Below, in pieces: positions 27,774 to 35,857 of a stretch of DNA of 53,284 bases. The DNA comes from Methylobacterium gnaphalii (GTDB lineage Bacteria > Pseudomonadota > Alphaproteobacteria > Rhizobiales > Beijerinckiaceae): assembly GCF_007992215.1 (NCBI RefSeq), contig NZ_BJZV01000026.1:1-53284 (forward strand), read 5' to 3'. The first letter of the stretch is position 1. Each line of letters starts with the position of its first letter. The notes under the pieces were generated by a model, which did no database searches, was not told where the DNA came from, and saw only the letters and a list, made by a program, of their open reading frames with translations. The translations under genes were made by a program, and so were the position numbers.

Positions 27774-28676
27774 TTAAACCGCTGCGATGCCCGGCGCGGA
27801 GACATCGGCGCCCTCGCGGCCGGTCTGGCGGTCGGTGGCTTCCGCGGCGCGGGCACCCTGCACCCCTGTCACGCGGCCAGCGAGCGCATCGCGCAGTGAT
27901 TGCCTGACCGCCGCCTCGGCCTGCGCGGTCGCTACCTTGCGGTCGGTACCGGGCTCGAAAGCGATCGGGGCGCCCCAGACCACGTGCAGGTCGATTGGGC
28001 CGCGTCGCGCGAAGAGATCAAGATGAGGAGCGAGTTCCATGTCGCCATACCAGGCGATTTCGGGGCGCTCCACACGGGTCAGCGGCAATCCGCTGCGCCC
28101 GGTATAGGCGAGCGCCACGGGCTGCAGCCGAATGCGGGCGAGGCCTCCCGTGCCGTCGGTGAGTGCCTCCCGGGCGGCGCCGACGAGCGAGGAACGGAAG
28201 GGCAGCAGGCGCAGGCCGTCGCCAGTGGTGCCCTCGGCAAATAGCACGACGAGTTCGCCCGCGGCGAGGCGCTCGCCGATCATCGAGTTTACGGTGGCGG
28301 TGGCCCCACGTCGGGCGCGATCGATGAACACCGTACGCTGCAGACGCGCGAGCGTACCGATTACCGGCCAGCCGGCGATCTCCGATTTCGCGACGAAGGA
28401 GAGCGGTCGCAGACCGCCGAGCACGATGATGTCGAGCCAGGAGACGTGGTTGGCGAGCACCAGCGCCCCCTCCCCCGCCCTCGGCGGCGTGCCGCTCTGG
28501 ATCACCCGCACCGAGAACAGGCGGAGGAAGACGCGGTGCAGCAGCATTGGCAGCCGGCCAGCGAGGCCCCCACGCCCGTAACGCAGGCTCAGCACGTGCG
28601 GGCCCACGATGAGCCCGAAAAACAGCGCATAGAGCACCAGCCGCGCAGCCGTCGCGATGCGAGTCATGACATGCAT
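27774..28676 (-). CDS. plsC: 1-acyl-sn-glycerol-3-phosphate acyltransferase (PlsC family)
   Basis: Membrane-bound acyltransferase that makes phosphatidic acid from lysophosphatidic acid. The HX4D catalytic motif is NHVSWLD; the substrate motif is FAEGTTGDG, a variant of FPEGTR/S. One N-terminal membrane helix (LVLYALFFGLIVG). The C-terminal 40 residues are an extra Ala/Arg-rich tail. The ATG at 28676 (or 28667, three codons later) fits; upstream frame is not family-like. It follows rimI by 25 bp. An ornithine-lipid OlsA-type substrate cannot be excluded. Confidence 0.88.
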   Translation of the reverse strand: MHVMTRIATAARLVLYALFFGLIVGPHVLSLRYGRGGLAGRLPMLLHRVFLRLFSVRVIQSGTPPRAGEGALVLANHVSWLDIIVLGGLRPLSFVAKSEIAGWPVIGTLARLQRTVFIDRARRGATATVNSMIGERLAAGELVVLFAEGTTGDGLRLLPFRSSLVGAAREALTDGTGGLARIRLQPVALAYTGRSGLPLTRVERPEIAWYGDMELAPHLDLFARRGPIDLHVVWGAPIAFEPGTDRKVATAQAEAAVRQSLRDALAGRVTGVQGARAAEATDRQTGREGADVSAPGIAAV

Positions 28677-28701
28677 CGGGGCGCGACCCCGGTGTCGACT
28701 C

Positions 28702-29223
28702 TCACGCGAGCGTCGCGCGCATGGTGAGCGCCGTGGCGCGGCTGCCGTCGGGGCGCGGATAATAGCCGGTGCGCTCGCCGGTTTTGATGAAGCCGTGGCG
28801 CGCGTAGAGCCGTAGGGCCGGATCGTTGCCCTCGTCCACCTCGAGATGGACGCTGCGCACGCCCGCAAAGCTCAGCGCGGCGAGGTGTTCGCGCAGCAGT
28901 CGGTGGCTGTGGCCGCCGCCACGCAGCGACGGTGAGATCACGATGGTCAGGATCTCGGCCTCGTCCTCAACCTTGCGCGACAGGGCGAAGCCGTGGACGC
29001 TGTTTCCGCGCCAGAGGCCGTGCGCCTCGGTGGAGCGTTCGCAGAGCATGCGCTCGAATTCATGAGCGTCCCAGGGACGGGCGAAGGCGGTGGCGTGAAG
29101 GCGCGAAAGCGTCGAGGCCTGCCCCGGATCGCGCAGGGGAGCAATGTAGGGTGTGGAGCCCCAGGCGTCCCACCAGGCGGACCACCAATCGAGAGCCCAG
29201 AAGGGAGACAGGCCGCGCGTCAT
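28702..29223 (-). CDS. rimI: Ribosomal-protein-alanine N-acetyltransferase RimI
   Basis: GNAT acetyltransferase of 173 residues expected to acetylate the N-terminal alanine of S18. The acetyl-CoA loop is SLRGGGHSHRLLREHL, followed by the family's VRSVHLEVDEGNDPALRLY and ARHGFIKTGERTGYY. The N-terminus is about 20 residues longer than E. coli RimI. Its start overlaps the tsaB stop (ATGA), a conserved tsaB-rimI coupling. Confidence 0.92.
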   Translation of the reverse strand: MTRGLSPFWALDWWSAWWDAWGSTPYIAPLRDPGQASTLSRLHATAFARPWDAHEFERMLCERSTEAHGLWRGNSVHGFALSRKVEDEAEILTIVISPSLRGGGHSHRLLREHLAALSFAGVRSVHLEVDEGNDPALRLYARHGFIKTGERTGYYPRPDGSRATALTMRATLA

Positions 29224-29900
29224 CGAAGCGCAATCCTCGCATGCTCCTGGGGTTGGGCATCGGCGCCGCGGAGGTAGAGCGGCCTCGGCAGCGCCTGTTC
29301 GGGATCGGCGACAAGGCCGAGTTGGGCGACCCAGCCAATCTGCGGCACGCCGGTCTCGGCGACCGTGACGGCGACACCGCGATCCTGTGCGGCGGCCGCA
29401 AGTGCCTGCGCCCCCGAGCCGACCAGGGTGATTCGGTCACCGGCGATACGCTCCAGAGCCTCTTCGACGGAGAGCCGAACGGGCGGCACGGCGACACCGG
29501 CCGTGGCGCTGATCGCCTGCAGGTAGACCGCGCCGTGGCGCGCATCGATGGCGGCGACCACGAGGCCTTCGGTCTGCAGAGCAAGCTGCGGCGCGAGCAG
29601 GGCCGACAGCGTCGTCACTCCGACCACGGGAATCTTAGCGGCAAGGCCAATGGCGCGCGCAGCCGAGAGGCCAACCCGCAGACCGGTATAGCTGCCAGGG
29701 CCGACCGTGACGGCGACACGGTCGAGGCTCTCGAAGCCACCTTCGACCCGCGCCATCACGCGCTCGACCAGCGGCAGCAGCGCTTCGGCATGGCCGCGCG
29801 CGAGCGTCATCGACTCTTCGCCGAGCAACGCTTCGCTCTCGTCGGTGGCGACGCAGGCGGAACAGGCGTCGAGCGCCGTATCGATGGCGAGGATGCGCAC
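29220..29900 (-). CDS. tsaB: tRNA threonylcarbamoyladenosine biosynthesis protein TsaB
   Basis: Partner of TsaD and TsaE in making the t6A37 tRNA modification. The ASKHA-fold motifs ILAIDTALDACSAC and VTVGPGSYTGLRVGLSAARAIG identify it. I take the GTG at 29900 (VRILAIDTA), which aligns with the family and has GGAGA just upstream; an ATG at 29942 would add a 14-residue extension. tsaD is not in the window. Coupled to rimI by a 4-bp overlap. Confidence 0.92.
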   Translation of the reverse strand: MRILAIDTALDACSACVATDESEALLGEESMTLARGHAEALLPLVERVMARVEGGFESLDRVAVTVGPGSYTGLRVGLSAARAIGLAAKIPVVGVTTLSALLAPQLALQTEGLVVAAIDARHGAVYLQAISATAGVAVPPVRLSVEEALERIAGDRITLVGSGAQALAAAAQDRGVAVTVAETGVPQIGWVAQLGLVADPEQALPRPLYLRGADAQPQEHARIALR

Positions 29901-30102
29901 ACTCTCTCCGTAGCAGGTGGCGGTGCTCGCGTTCATCGCCACTCTGGCACCACGTTTAAGACAAGAACGGCCGCCCCGTCAGCGCGAGGTGGTCGATTTC
30001 AGGTGCATTGCCGGGCGGGTGTTGCCAGTCTGCCCGATAAAGACCGAGGCTCACAGCGCTCCGCAAGCGTGTCTGCGCGCAGCCGCCCGCGCTGTGGGCC
30101 GC

Positions 30103-30130
30103 CTTCGAGGCCATGGCCATGGCCTCGAAG
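30103..30130. repeat. 28-bp perfect palindrome downstream of the NifU-like gene
   Basis: CTTCGAGGCCATGG is followed directly by its exact reverse complement, 18 bp past the nifU-family stop codon and in the 247-bp gap before tsaB. There is no U-tract, so if it is a terminator it is atypical. A protein-binding palindrome is the alternative. Confidence 0.55.
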
Positions 30131-30147
30131 ACCACTGAACAGAAAGA

Positions 30148-30714
30148 TTAAATCGCCTGGACTTCGCGCACGCTCGGCAGGAAGTGGCGGAACAGGTTCT
30201 GCACACCCTGGCGTAAGGTCGCGGTGGAGGACGGGCAGCCTGAACAGGCGCCCTTCATCTCCAGATAGACCACGCCTTCCTTGTAGCCGCGGAAGGTGAT
30301 GTCGCCGCCGTCGCTTGCCACGGCCGGGCGCACACGGGTCTCCAGTAGGTCCTTGATGGTGACGACGATGTCGTGGTCAGCCTCCTCGTAGAACTCTTCG
30401 GAGCTGCCCTCTTCGAGCACCACGCCTTCGGATAGAATCGGAGCGCCGGACTGGAAATGCTCCATGATTGCGCCGAGCACGGCCGGCTTCACCTGTGCCC
30501 ACTCACTCACGCCCTCAGCCTTCGTCACCGAGATGAAGTCGTGACCGAAATAAACGCCTGAGACGCCGGGCACCTCGAACAGCGCCTTGGCCAGCGGCGA
30601 GCGGGCGGCGCCCTCCTTATCCTTGGCCTCGAAGGTCGATTCGGGCAGCACGACGCGTCCGGGCAGGAACTTCAGCGTGGCAGGGTTCGGCGTGGCTTCG
30701 GTCTGGATAAACAT
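30148..30714 (-). CDS. NifU-family Fe-S scaffold/carrier protein (Nfu type)
   Basis: Fe-S cluster carrier of 188 residues. The N-terminal Nfu_N domain (MFIQTEATPNPATLKFLPG) is followed by the NifU C-terminal domain with the CxxC cluster ligand GACSGCPSSTATLRQGV. This is the Nfu/mitochondrial NFU1 arrangement, which delivers clusters to enzymes such as LipA; MiaB, a cluster enzyme, lies in the same region. Divergent from rplS across about 290 bp that should hold both promoters; I see no other element in that gap. Confidence 0.93.
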   Translation of the reverse strand: MFIQTEATPNPATLKFLPGRVVLPESTFEAKDKEGAARSPLAKALFEVPGVSGVYFGHDFISVTKAEGVSEWAQVKPAVLGAIMEHFQSGAPILSEGVVLEEGSSEEFYEEADHDIVVTIKDLLETRVRPAVASDGGDITFRGYKEGVVYLEMKGACSGCPSSTATLRQGVQNLFRHFLPSVREVQAI

Positions 30715-31007
30715 GGCTGCTGGAAATCCTCGTCCACTGGCGCCGGTTCAAGGCCGGCCGGGAACGGCGCCGGACTGGCCCGTCGCCGCTATCCATGTGG
30801 ACCCGAATGGTGATTTTCTCAACATGGGAGGGTGGGACGCGCGGCACACCTGCAAGGCTGAGCCGCGAACTTTTCTCAGCCTCACGACCGCGGCGTGACA
30901 AAAGCTCCGGTCTCCTGTATGGCGCACGCCAACTCACAACAGGATGCCGAAATCCTGACGCCCGCTGTCCATGAGGGATGGCGAGGCGCGACGGCCGGAG
31001 CTTTGCC

Positions 31008-31400
31008 ATGAACATCATCCAGCAGATCGAGCAGGAAGAAGTTGCTCGCCTCGCCAAGACCATTCCCGACTTCCAGGCCGGCGACACGCTCATCGTGAAC
31101 GTCAAGGTCAAGGAAGGCGAGCGCATCCGTGTGCAGGCCTATGAAGGCGTCTGCATCGCGCGCTCCGGCGGCGGCCTCAATGAGAGCTTCACCGTCCGCA
31201 AGATCTCCTACGGCGAGGGCGTCGAGCGCGTGTTCCCCGTACACGGTCCGCTGATCGACTCGATCAAGGTCGTCCGCCGCGGTAAGGTACGCCGTGCCAA
31301 GCTGTACTACCTGCGCGACCGCCGCGGTAAGTCGGCCCGTATCGTCGAGCGCACCGACCGCACGGCGAAGGCTGCCAAGACTCCTGCCGCTGCCGAGTAA
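31008..31400 (+). CDS. rplS: 50S ribosomal protein L19
   Basis: Ribosomal protein of 130 residues at the 30S-50S interface. Family motifs are FQAGDTLIVNVKVKEGERIR, RIRVQAYEGVCIARSGGG and VFPVHGPLIDSIKVVRRGKV. The ATG at 31008 is preceded by GGAG at seven bases; the in-frame ATG at 30978 lacks support. In most bacteria rplS follows rpsP-rimM-trmD; here those are absent and the gene has its own promoter region and its own strong terminator. The C-terminal tail is Ala/Lys rich. Confidence 0.97.
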   Translation: MNIIQQIEQEEVARLAKTIPDFQAGDTLIVNVKVKEGERIRVQAYEGVCIARSGGGLNESFTVRKISYGEGVERVFPVHGPLIDSIKVVRRGKVRRAKLYYLRDRRGKSARIVERTDRTAKAAKTPAAAE

Positions 31401-31436
31401 TTACCTCGGGCTCCGACTTGGAGCCGCTAGAATCAC

Positions 31437-31471
31437 AAAAGCCCGCTCCGATGTCTCGGAGCGGGCTTTTT
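31437..31471. terminator. Rho-independent terminator of rplS, bidirectional
   Basis: Perfect 15-bp stem (AAAAGCCCGCTCCGA and its complement) with a TGTC loop and a T5 run (31467-31471) overlapping the end of the stem. The A4 at the left end gives a short U-tract for the convergent transglycosylase gene too. Confidence 0.95.
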
Positions 31472-31515
31472 GCTGCGACCGGATGCGTGGTGCAGTTGAA
31501 AGAGGCCGACCGAAG

Positions 31516-32700
31516 TCAGCCCCTCAGCGCCTGAAGCACCTTCCCACCCGGGCGGCCAGTGAGCGGCATGCCTAGGCTGCGCTCGACGGCCTTGATGGCC
31601 TCACGAGTCTTCTCACCGACCTTGCCATCAGGCTCGCCGACGTCGAAGCCGCGCTGGGTCAGGCGGACCTGAAGGTCACGGCGCTCGGCGCGCGACAGCG
31701 GCGGATCGTCGGTCGGCCAGTCGGCCTGGACGCCAGGACGGCCGCGGAGGCGATCCGACAGCACGGCGATGGCGAGTCCGTAGGACTCGGCGGCGTTGTA
31801 GGAATAGATCGCATCGAAGTTCTTGGTCACGAGGAAAGCCGGGCCGTTGGCTCCAGCCGGTGCCAGGATGCCGACGGGGCCAGAGGCGGTCAGCGGGCTG
31901 CCATCTGCCTTCGTAACTCCCATGGCCGTCCAATGACCGACGGGATGCTTGCGGGTGCGGCCCGCAGCAGCGGTGTTGAAACCGCGCGGCAGTCGTACTT
32001 CGTAGCCCCAGCCCATGCCGTTCGACCATTTGGCGGCCCGCAGGAAATTCGCGGTGGAGCCGACGGCATCGGCCGTCGAATCCACCACGTCGCGGCGTCC
32101 GTCACCGTCGAGGTCGACCGCGAGGCGCTGGTAGGTCGAGGGCATGAACTGGGTCTGGCCGAAGGCACCGGCCCAGGAGCCAGTCAAGCGCGATGGCTCA
32201 ATGTCGCCGCGCTCGATAATCTTCAGGGTCGCGATCAGCTCGCCGCGAAAATAGTCTCGGCGGCGGCTGCCGGAGCAGGCGAGCGTGGCGAGGGACTGCA
32301 CCAGCGGCATGGTGCCGAGGTTCTTGCCAAAATTCGACTCGACGCCCCAGACGGCGGCGATGACGTGACGGTCGACGCCATAGCGGTGCTCCGCGGTGGC
32401 AAGCGCCTGTGCGTTGCGGCGCATGGCAGCTTTGCCGTCCTCGACGCGCTCGTCGTCGACAAGAGCGGCCATGTAATCCCAGATTGGCGTCTTGAACTCG
32501 GGCTGCTTCTGCGAGAGCGCGATGACCTTGTCGTCGTACGCGATGCCCCGCGTCGCGGTGCGGAAGGTCTGCGCCGAGACACCGGCTGCGGCAGCCTGGC
32601 TCTGAATGCCGGCGAGGCAGGAATCGAAATCGGCGCGAGCCGGGCTCGCCGCCAAGCCGGCGAGACAGATGAGGGCGGTAATCGTGGCGCGCGAGGTCAT
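31516..32700 (-). CDS. Lytic murein transglycosylase, MltB family, with peptidoglycan-binding domain
   Basis: Periplasmic enzyme that cleaves glycan strands to 1,6-anhydromuramic products. The signal peptide (MTSRATITALICLAGLAASP, cleavage after ARA) lacks a lipobox, so this is a soluble form. The catalytic Glu is in AAVWGVESNFGKNLG; SWAGAFGQTQFMPSTYQR and DLDGDGRRDVVDSTADAVGS are family signatures. A PG_binding_1 domain (LQVRLTQRGFDVGEPDG) fills the last 60 residues. Length 394. Single gene between rplS and leuD. Confidence 0.94.
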   Translation of the reverse strand: MTSRATITALICLAGLAASPARADFDSCLAGIQSQAAAAGVSAQTFRTATRGIAYDDKVIALSQKQPEFKTPIWDYMAALVDDERVEDGKAAMRRNAQALATAEHRYGVDRHVIAAVWGVESNFGKNLGTMPLVQSLATLACSGSRRRDYFRGELIATLKIIERGDIEPSRLTGSWAGAFGQTQFMPSTYQRLAVDLDGDGRRDVVDSTADAVGSTANFLRAAKWSNGMGWGYEVRLPRGFNTAAAGRTRKHPVGHWTAMGVTKADGSPLTASGPVGILAPAGANGPAFLVTKNFDAIYSYNAAESYGLAIAVLSDRLRGRPGVQADWPTDDPPLSRAERRDLQVRLTQRGFDVGEPDGKVGEKTREAIKAVERSLGMPLTGRPGGKVLQALRG

Positions 32701-32846
32701 CGGAGCGTCTCCTGCCGGCTCTGTAGTCGCCGCACAGTCCGACGACGAACCGGAATTCGCTTCGTCGGAACGTGCGCTGGCTATCCCGCAGATTTAAGGC
32801 GCCCTGATGGTAAAGACTTCGTAACGAAGTCTTCCGCTGTTGTGCT

Positions 32847-33449
32847 TCAAGCCCAACCGCGCTCGGCGAGCTTCGCCTCGTAGCTGTCGATGGCCGCGTT
32901 GCGTTGAAGTGTCAGCCCGATCTCGTCGAGGCCGTTGAGCAAGCTGTGCTTGCGGGCCTCGTCGATGTCAAAATGCAGTGTGCCGCCGTCCGGTCCCTTG
33001 ATGGTCTGGGCCGCGAGATCGATGGTCAGCGTCGCGTTTGAACCGCGCTCGGCATCCTGAAACAGCTTCTCGAGATCTTCAGGTGAGACGACGATCGCCA
33101 GGATGCCGTTCTTAGCGCAGTTGTTGAAGAAGATATCGGCGAAGCTCGTCGAGATCACGCAGCGGATGCCGAAATCGGCGAGCGCCCAGGGCGCATGCTC
33201 ACGCGACGAGCCGCAGCCGAAATTGTCGCCCGCCACCAGGATCTTGGCCTGCCGGTAAGCCGGCTTGTTCAGGATGAAGTCTGAGTTCTCCGAGCCGTCG
33301 TCCCTGTAGCGCATTTCCGAAAAGAGCCCCTTGCCCAGCCCGGAACGCTTGATGGTCTTAAGATACTGCTTCGGGATGATGCGATCGGTGTCGACGTTGA
33401 TGATCCGCATCGGGGCGGCAACGCCTTCCAGGGTAGTGAACTTTTCCAT
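32847..33449 (-). CDS. leuD: 3-isopropylmalate dehydratase small subunit
   Basis: Swivelling-domain subunit that with LeuC isomerises 2- to 3-isopropylmalate in leucine synthesis. Family motifs: INVDTDRIIPKQYLKTI, GDNFGCGSSREHAPWAL and ISTSFADIFFNNCAKNGIL. The 200-residue length is typical of the proteobacterial form. leuC is not adjacent on either side; in many Hyphomicrobiales leuC lies between rplS and leuD, so it must be elsewhere. Confidence 0.96.
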   Translation of the reverse strand: MEKFTTLEGVAAPMRIINVDTDRIIPKQYLKTIKRSGLGKGLFSEMRYRDDGSENSDFILNKPAYRQAKILVAGDNFGCGSSREHAPWALADFGIRCVISTSFADIFFNNCAKNGILAIVVSPEDLEKLFQDAERGSNATLTIDLAAQTIKGPDGGTLHFDIDEARKHSLLNGLDEIGLTLQRNAAIDSYEAKLAERGWA

Positions 33450-33827
33450 GCTCGTCGCCGTCTTGACTGTCGTGGGCTCGCGCCGCGCTGAACGGGCCTT
33501 CTAGCAGCGCGCCGGACTGGTCGGAAGCCGCACCCGGGTCATGCGCGCTTGCCGAAGATGGCCGCATTCTCTTCGTCGGTGAGGATCATTAGCCGGAAAT
33601 CCGTGGCGACGAGCCACACGCCCTGCGGGGTCGGCAGCGCCCGCGAGCGTGGCGATGACCATGCACGCGCGCCAACGCACGCTAGCCGGTGTTCAAGGCG
33701 AACGTCCGTCGGGAAAATCCGTAAGTGGAGCGCTGCCCGTCATGTTTCGGTCTCACGAACGGTATTCGGAAGTGTACAGGGGTCGGCGGGATGAACACCC
33801 GCGACCGATCGAACTGCCGAGGACCGA
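33450..33827. other. Intergenic region leuD / small ORF, with a possible coding remnant
   Basis: About 380 bp without a convincing gene. On the minus strand a frame ending at 33539 reads protein-like (ALPTPQGVWLVATDFRLMIL, then TDEENAAIFGKRA), but its only start is a GTG at 33619 that leaves 26 codons, and upstream sequence has no proper start. It may be a remnant of a gene or a very short one. The leuD promoter should also lie here. Confidence 0.35.
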
Positions 33828-34004
33828 ATGTCCGACTCGTCCAACACCTTCAAGAAGGCCCCAAAGCGCAAGGGCGACAAAGGCCGCCGCGTCACGCTTT
33901 CGCCGGAGATGAAGCAGGCTTATGCCGACCTCATTACCAAGCGTGGGGAGGAAGAGGAGACGTACAAGCGCCACCTACCGCAAAACGAATCCGGAAAACG
34001 CTGA
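33828..34004 (+). CDS. Small basic hypothetical protein (58 aa)
   Basis: Lys/Arg-rich protein beginning MSDSSNTFKKAPKRKGDKGR and ending HLPQNESGKR. GAGGA lies four to five bases before the ATG, and the third codon positions are strongly GC-biased as in its neighbours, so I think it is real. The middle (RRVTLSPEMKQAYADLITKR) would be helical. I do not recognise a family; the charge suggests nucleic-acid contact but nothing more can be said. It is convergent with ccr. Confidence 0.6.
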   Translation: MSDSSNTFKKAPKRKGDKGRRVTLSPEMKQAYADLITKRGEEEETYKRHLPQNESGKR

Positions 34005-34124
34005 GCGTGCCGCGCGCCGATCATGGTTGCTTCACCTCATTCAGCGTGATCACCGCGCAAACAGTGCTCGCCCAGCGCACACGCGATGGGCGTGACGTGG
34101 ACCAGCCTCTTCGGAGCCCCAAGG

Positions 34125-34158
34125 CCCGTCCGCAAAGGCTGATCGCCTCGCGGACGGG
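34125..34158 (-). terminator. Hairpin downstream of ccr
   Basis: Nine-base perfect arms (CCCGTCCGC / GCGGACGGG) with a 16-base loop, centred about 35 bp beyond the ccr stop. No U-run follows, so its terminator role is tentative. Confidence 0.45.
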
Positions 34159-34176
34159 ATGGGCGTCGCGACCGCT

Positions 34177-35481
34177 TCAGATCGCCTTCTTCGGCCCGGC
34201 CTCGATCACGTCCTCGACGGTGCGCAGACCGGCCTTCGTGGCGTTCACGAGGCAGGCCATGTTGCCCGGCGGGTGCTGGTTCTTCCACATCTTGGTGTGA
34301 GCCTCTGGGATCTTCTCCCAGGGATAGACCTCGCTCATGCACGGATCGACGCGGCGGTCGATCACGAAGCGGTTGGCAGCCGAGGCCTGCTTCAGGTGAG
34401 CGAAGTGCGAGCCCTGGATGCGCTTCTGGCGCATCCAGACGTAGCGGGCGTCAAAGGTGATGTTGTAGCCGGTGGTGCCGGCACAGAACACGACCATGCC
34501 GCCGCGCTTCACCACGAGGCAGGAAACAGGGAAGGTCGACTCGCCCGGGTGCTCGAACACCATGTCGACGTCCTTGCCCTTGCCGGTAATCTCCCAGATC
34601 GCCTTGCCAAACTTGCGGGCTTCCTTGAGCCAAGCGGTGTACTCGGGGCTGTTCACCTTGGGCATCTGGCCCCAGCAATCGAAGTCCTTGCGATTGATCA
34701 CGCCCTTGGCGCCGAGGCTCATGACGTAGTCGCGCTTCGACTCGTCCGAGATCACACCGATCGCGTTAGCGCCGGACGCCGCGATGAGCTGCACCGCGAA
34801 CACACCGAGGCCACCGGAAGCGCCCCAGACAAGGACGTTGTCGGAGGGCTTGAGCTGGTGCGGCGTGTGGCCGAACAGCATGCGGTAGGCAGTCGCCAGC
34901 GTCAGCGTATAGCAGGCCGCCTCTTCCCAGGTGAGGTGCTTCGGCCGCGGCATGAGCTGGCGCGACTGAACGCGGCAGAACTGCGCGAAAGAGCCGTCCG
35001 GCGTCTCGTAGCCCCAGATGCGCTGGGAGTTCGAGAACATCGGATCGCCGCCGTTGCACTCCTCGTCGTCGCCGTCGTCCTGGTTGCAGTGGATGACAAC
35101 CTCGTCGCCGACCTTCCACAGCTTAACCTTGCGGCCGACCGCCCAAACGATGCCCGAGGCATCGGAGCCGCCGATATGGATGTCGCTTTTATGCGAATCC
35201 ATCGGCGAGACCGGCTCGCCGAGCGAGCCCCAAACGTGATTGTAGTTGATGCCGGCCGCCATGACGTAAACGAGCACGTCGTCGTCGCCGATCTCCCAGG
35301 TCGGGACAACCTCGACCTCGTTGGCGCTCTCCGGCGGTCCATGGCGCTCCTTGCGGACCACCCAGGCGTACATGTTTTTCGGCACGTGGCCGAGCGGCGG
35401 GACCTCGCCGAGTTCGTAGAGGTCTTTCTTCTCGGTGGTCCCACCCGTCCAGGCTGGGGTCACCGCTGCGCTCGATGCCAT
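34177..35481 (-). CDS. ccr: Crotonyl-CoA carboxylase/reductase
   Basis: Key enzyme of the ethylmalonyl-CoA pathway, which reductively carboxylates crotonyl-CoA with CO2 and NADPH to ethylmalonyl-CoA. Needed to regenerate glyoxylate during C1 and C2 growth in isocitrate-lyase-negative methylotrophs. The 434-residue MDR-type protein shows INYNHVWG (N81, matching the CO2-binding Asn of studied Ccr), HCNQDDGDDEECNGGDPMFS, the NADPH loop WGASGGLGVFAVQL and HFAHLKQASAANRFV. GGAGGAG eight bases before the ATG is an excellent ribosome-binding site. It stands alone; no other pathway gene is in the window. Confidence 0.98.
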   Translation of the reverse strand: MASSAAVTPAWTGGTTEKKDLYELGEVPPLGHVPKNMYAWVVRKERHGPPESANEVEVVPTWEIGDDDVLVYVMAAGINYNHVWGSLGEPVSPMDSHKSDIHIGGSDASGIVWAVGRKVKLWKVGDEVVIHCNQDDGDDEECNGGDPMFSNSQRIWGYETPDGSFAQFCRVQSRQLMPRPKHLTWEEAACYTLTLATAYRMLFGHTPHQLKPSDNVLVWGASGGLGVFAVQLIAASGANAIGVISDESKRDYVMSLGAKGVINRKDFDCWGQMPKVNSPEYTAWLKEARKFGKAIWEITGKGKDVDMVFEHPGESTFPVSCLVVKRGGMVVFCAGTTGYNITFDARYVWMRQKRIQGSHFAHLKQASAANRFVIDRRVDPCMSEVYPWEKIPEAHTKMWKNQHPPGNMACLVNATKAGLRTVEDVIEAGPKKAI

Positions 35482-35509
35482 CTTGGCACTCCTCCGGTAC
35501 GACGTTTCG

Positions 35510-35542
35510 CGTCGCTATAGCGACGTTACTGAAGGTGTCCAA
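35510..35542 (-). promoter_or_regulatory. Candidate ccr promoter with palindromic operator over the -10 box
   Basis: On the minus strand TTGGAC (35537-35542) and TATAGC inside CTATAG (35515-35520) are spaced 17 bp, a sigma-70-like pair 30-60 bp before the ccr ATG. The -10 lies inside a perfect 16-bp palindrome at 35510-35525 (CGTCGCTATAGCGACG), a likely binding site for a dimeric regulator. Confidence 0.6.
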
Positions 35543-35677
35543 GGGGTCCTAAAGGCCAAGGATAGACGGCAATCGACGTAAGAGCGGCCTAGATGCAGAC
35601 GAACGCTCAATGAATACAAAATACCTGTAATTTTCGGTCCGTTTACGGACACGAGTGGACATGACAACGTCGGCCTG

Positions 35678-35700
35678 CCTGCAGCTTAAGATGCTGCAGG
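35678..35700. repeat. Inverted repeat in the ccr-proB gap
   Basis: CCTGCAGC and GCTGCAGG flank a 7-base spacer (TTAAGAT). It lies 150-180 bp upstream of proB, with no U-tract after it. Role unknown. The rest of the 35482-35857 gap shows only the ccr promoter; a proB promoter must also lie here. Confidence 0.4.
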
Positions 35701-35857
35701 GTCGCTGGGCCAAGCCGAACAAAATCAGTTCACAACATCCTGTGTCCCTGGTGCCCAAACGAAGGGATGACGCCGCCACCCCAATCCTTCCTCGCTGTTC
35801 AAGCCCGGCGAGTTCGTGCAAACGAGATATCTTTCGTCCCATCGCTTGCATCATCCC

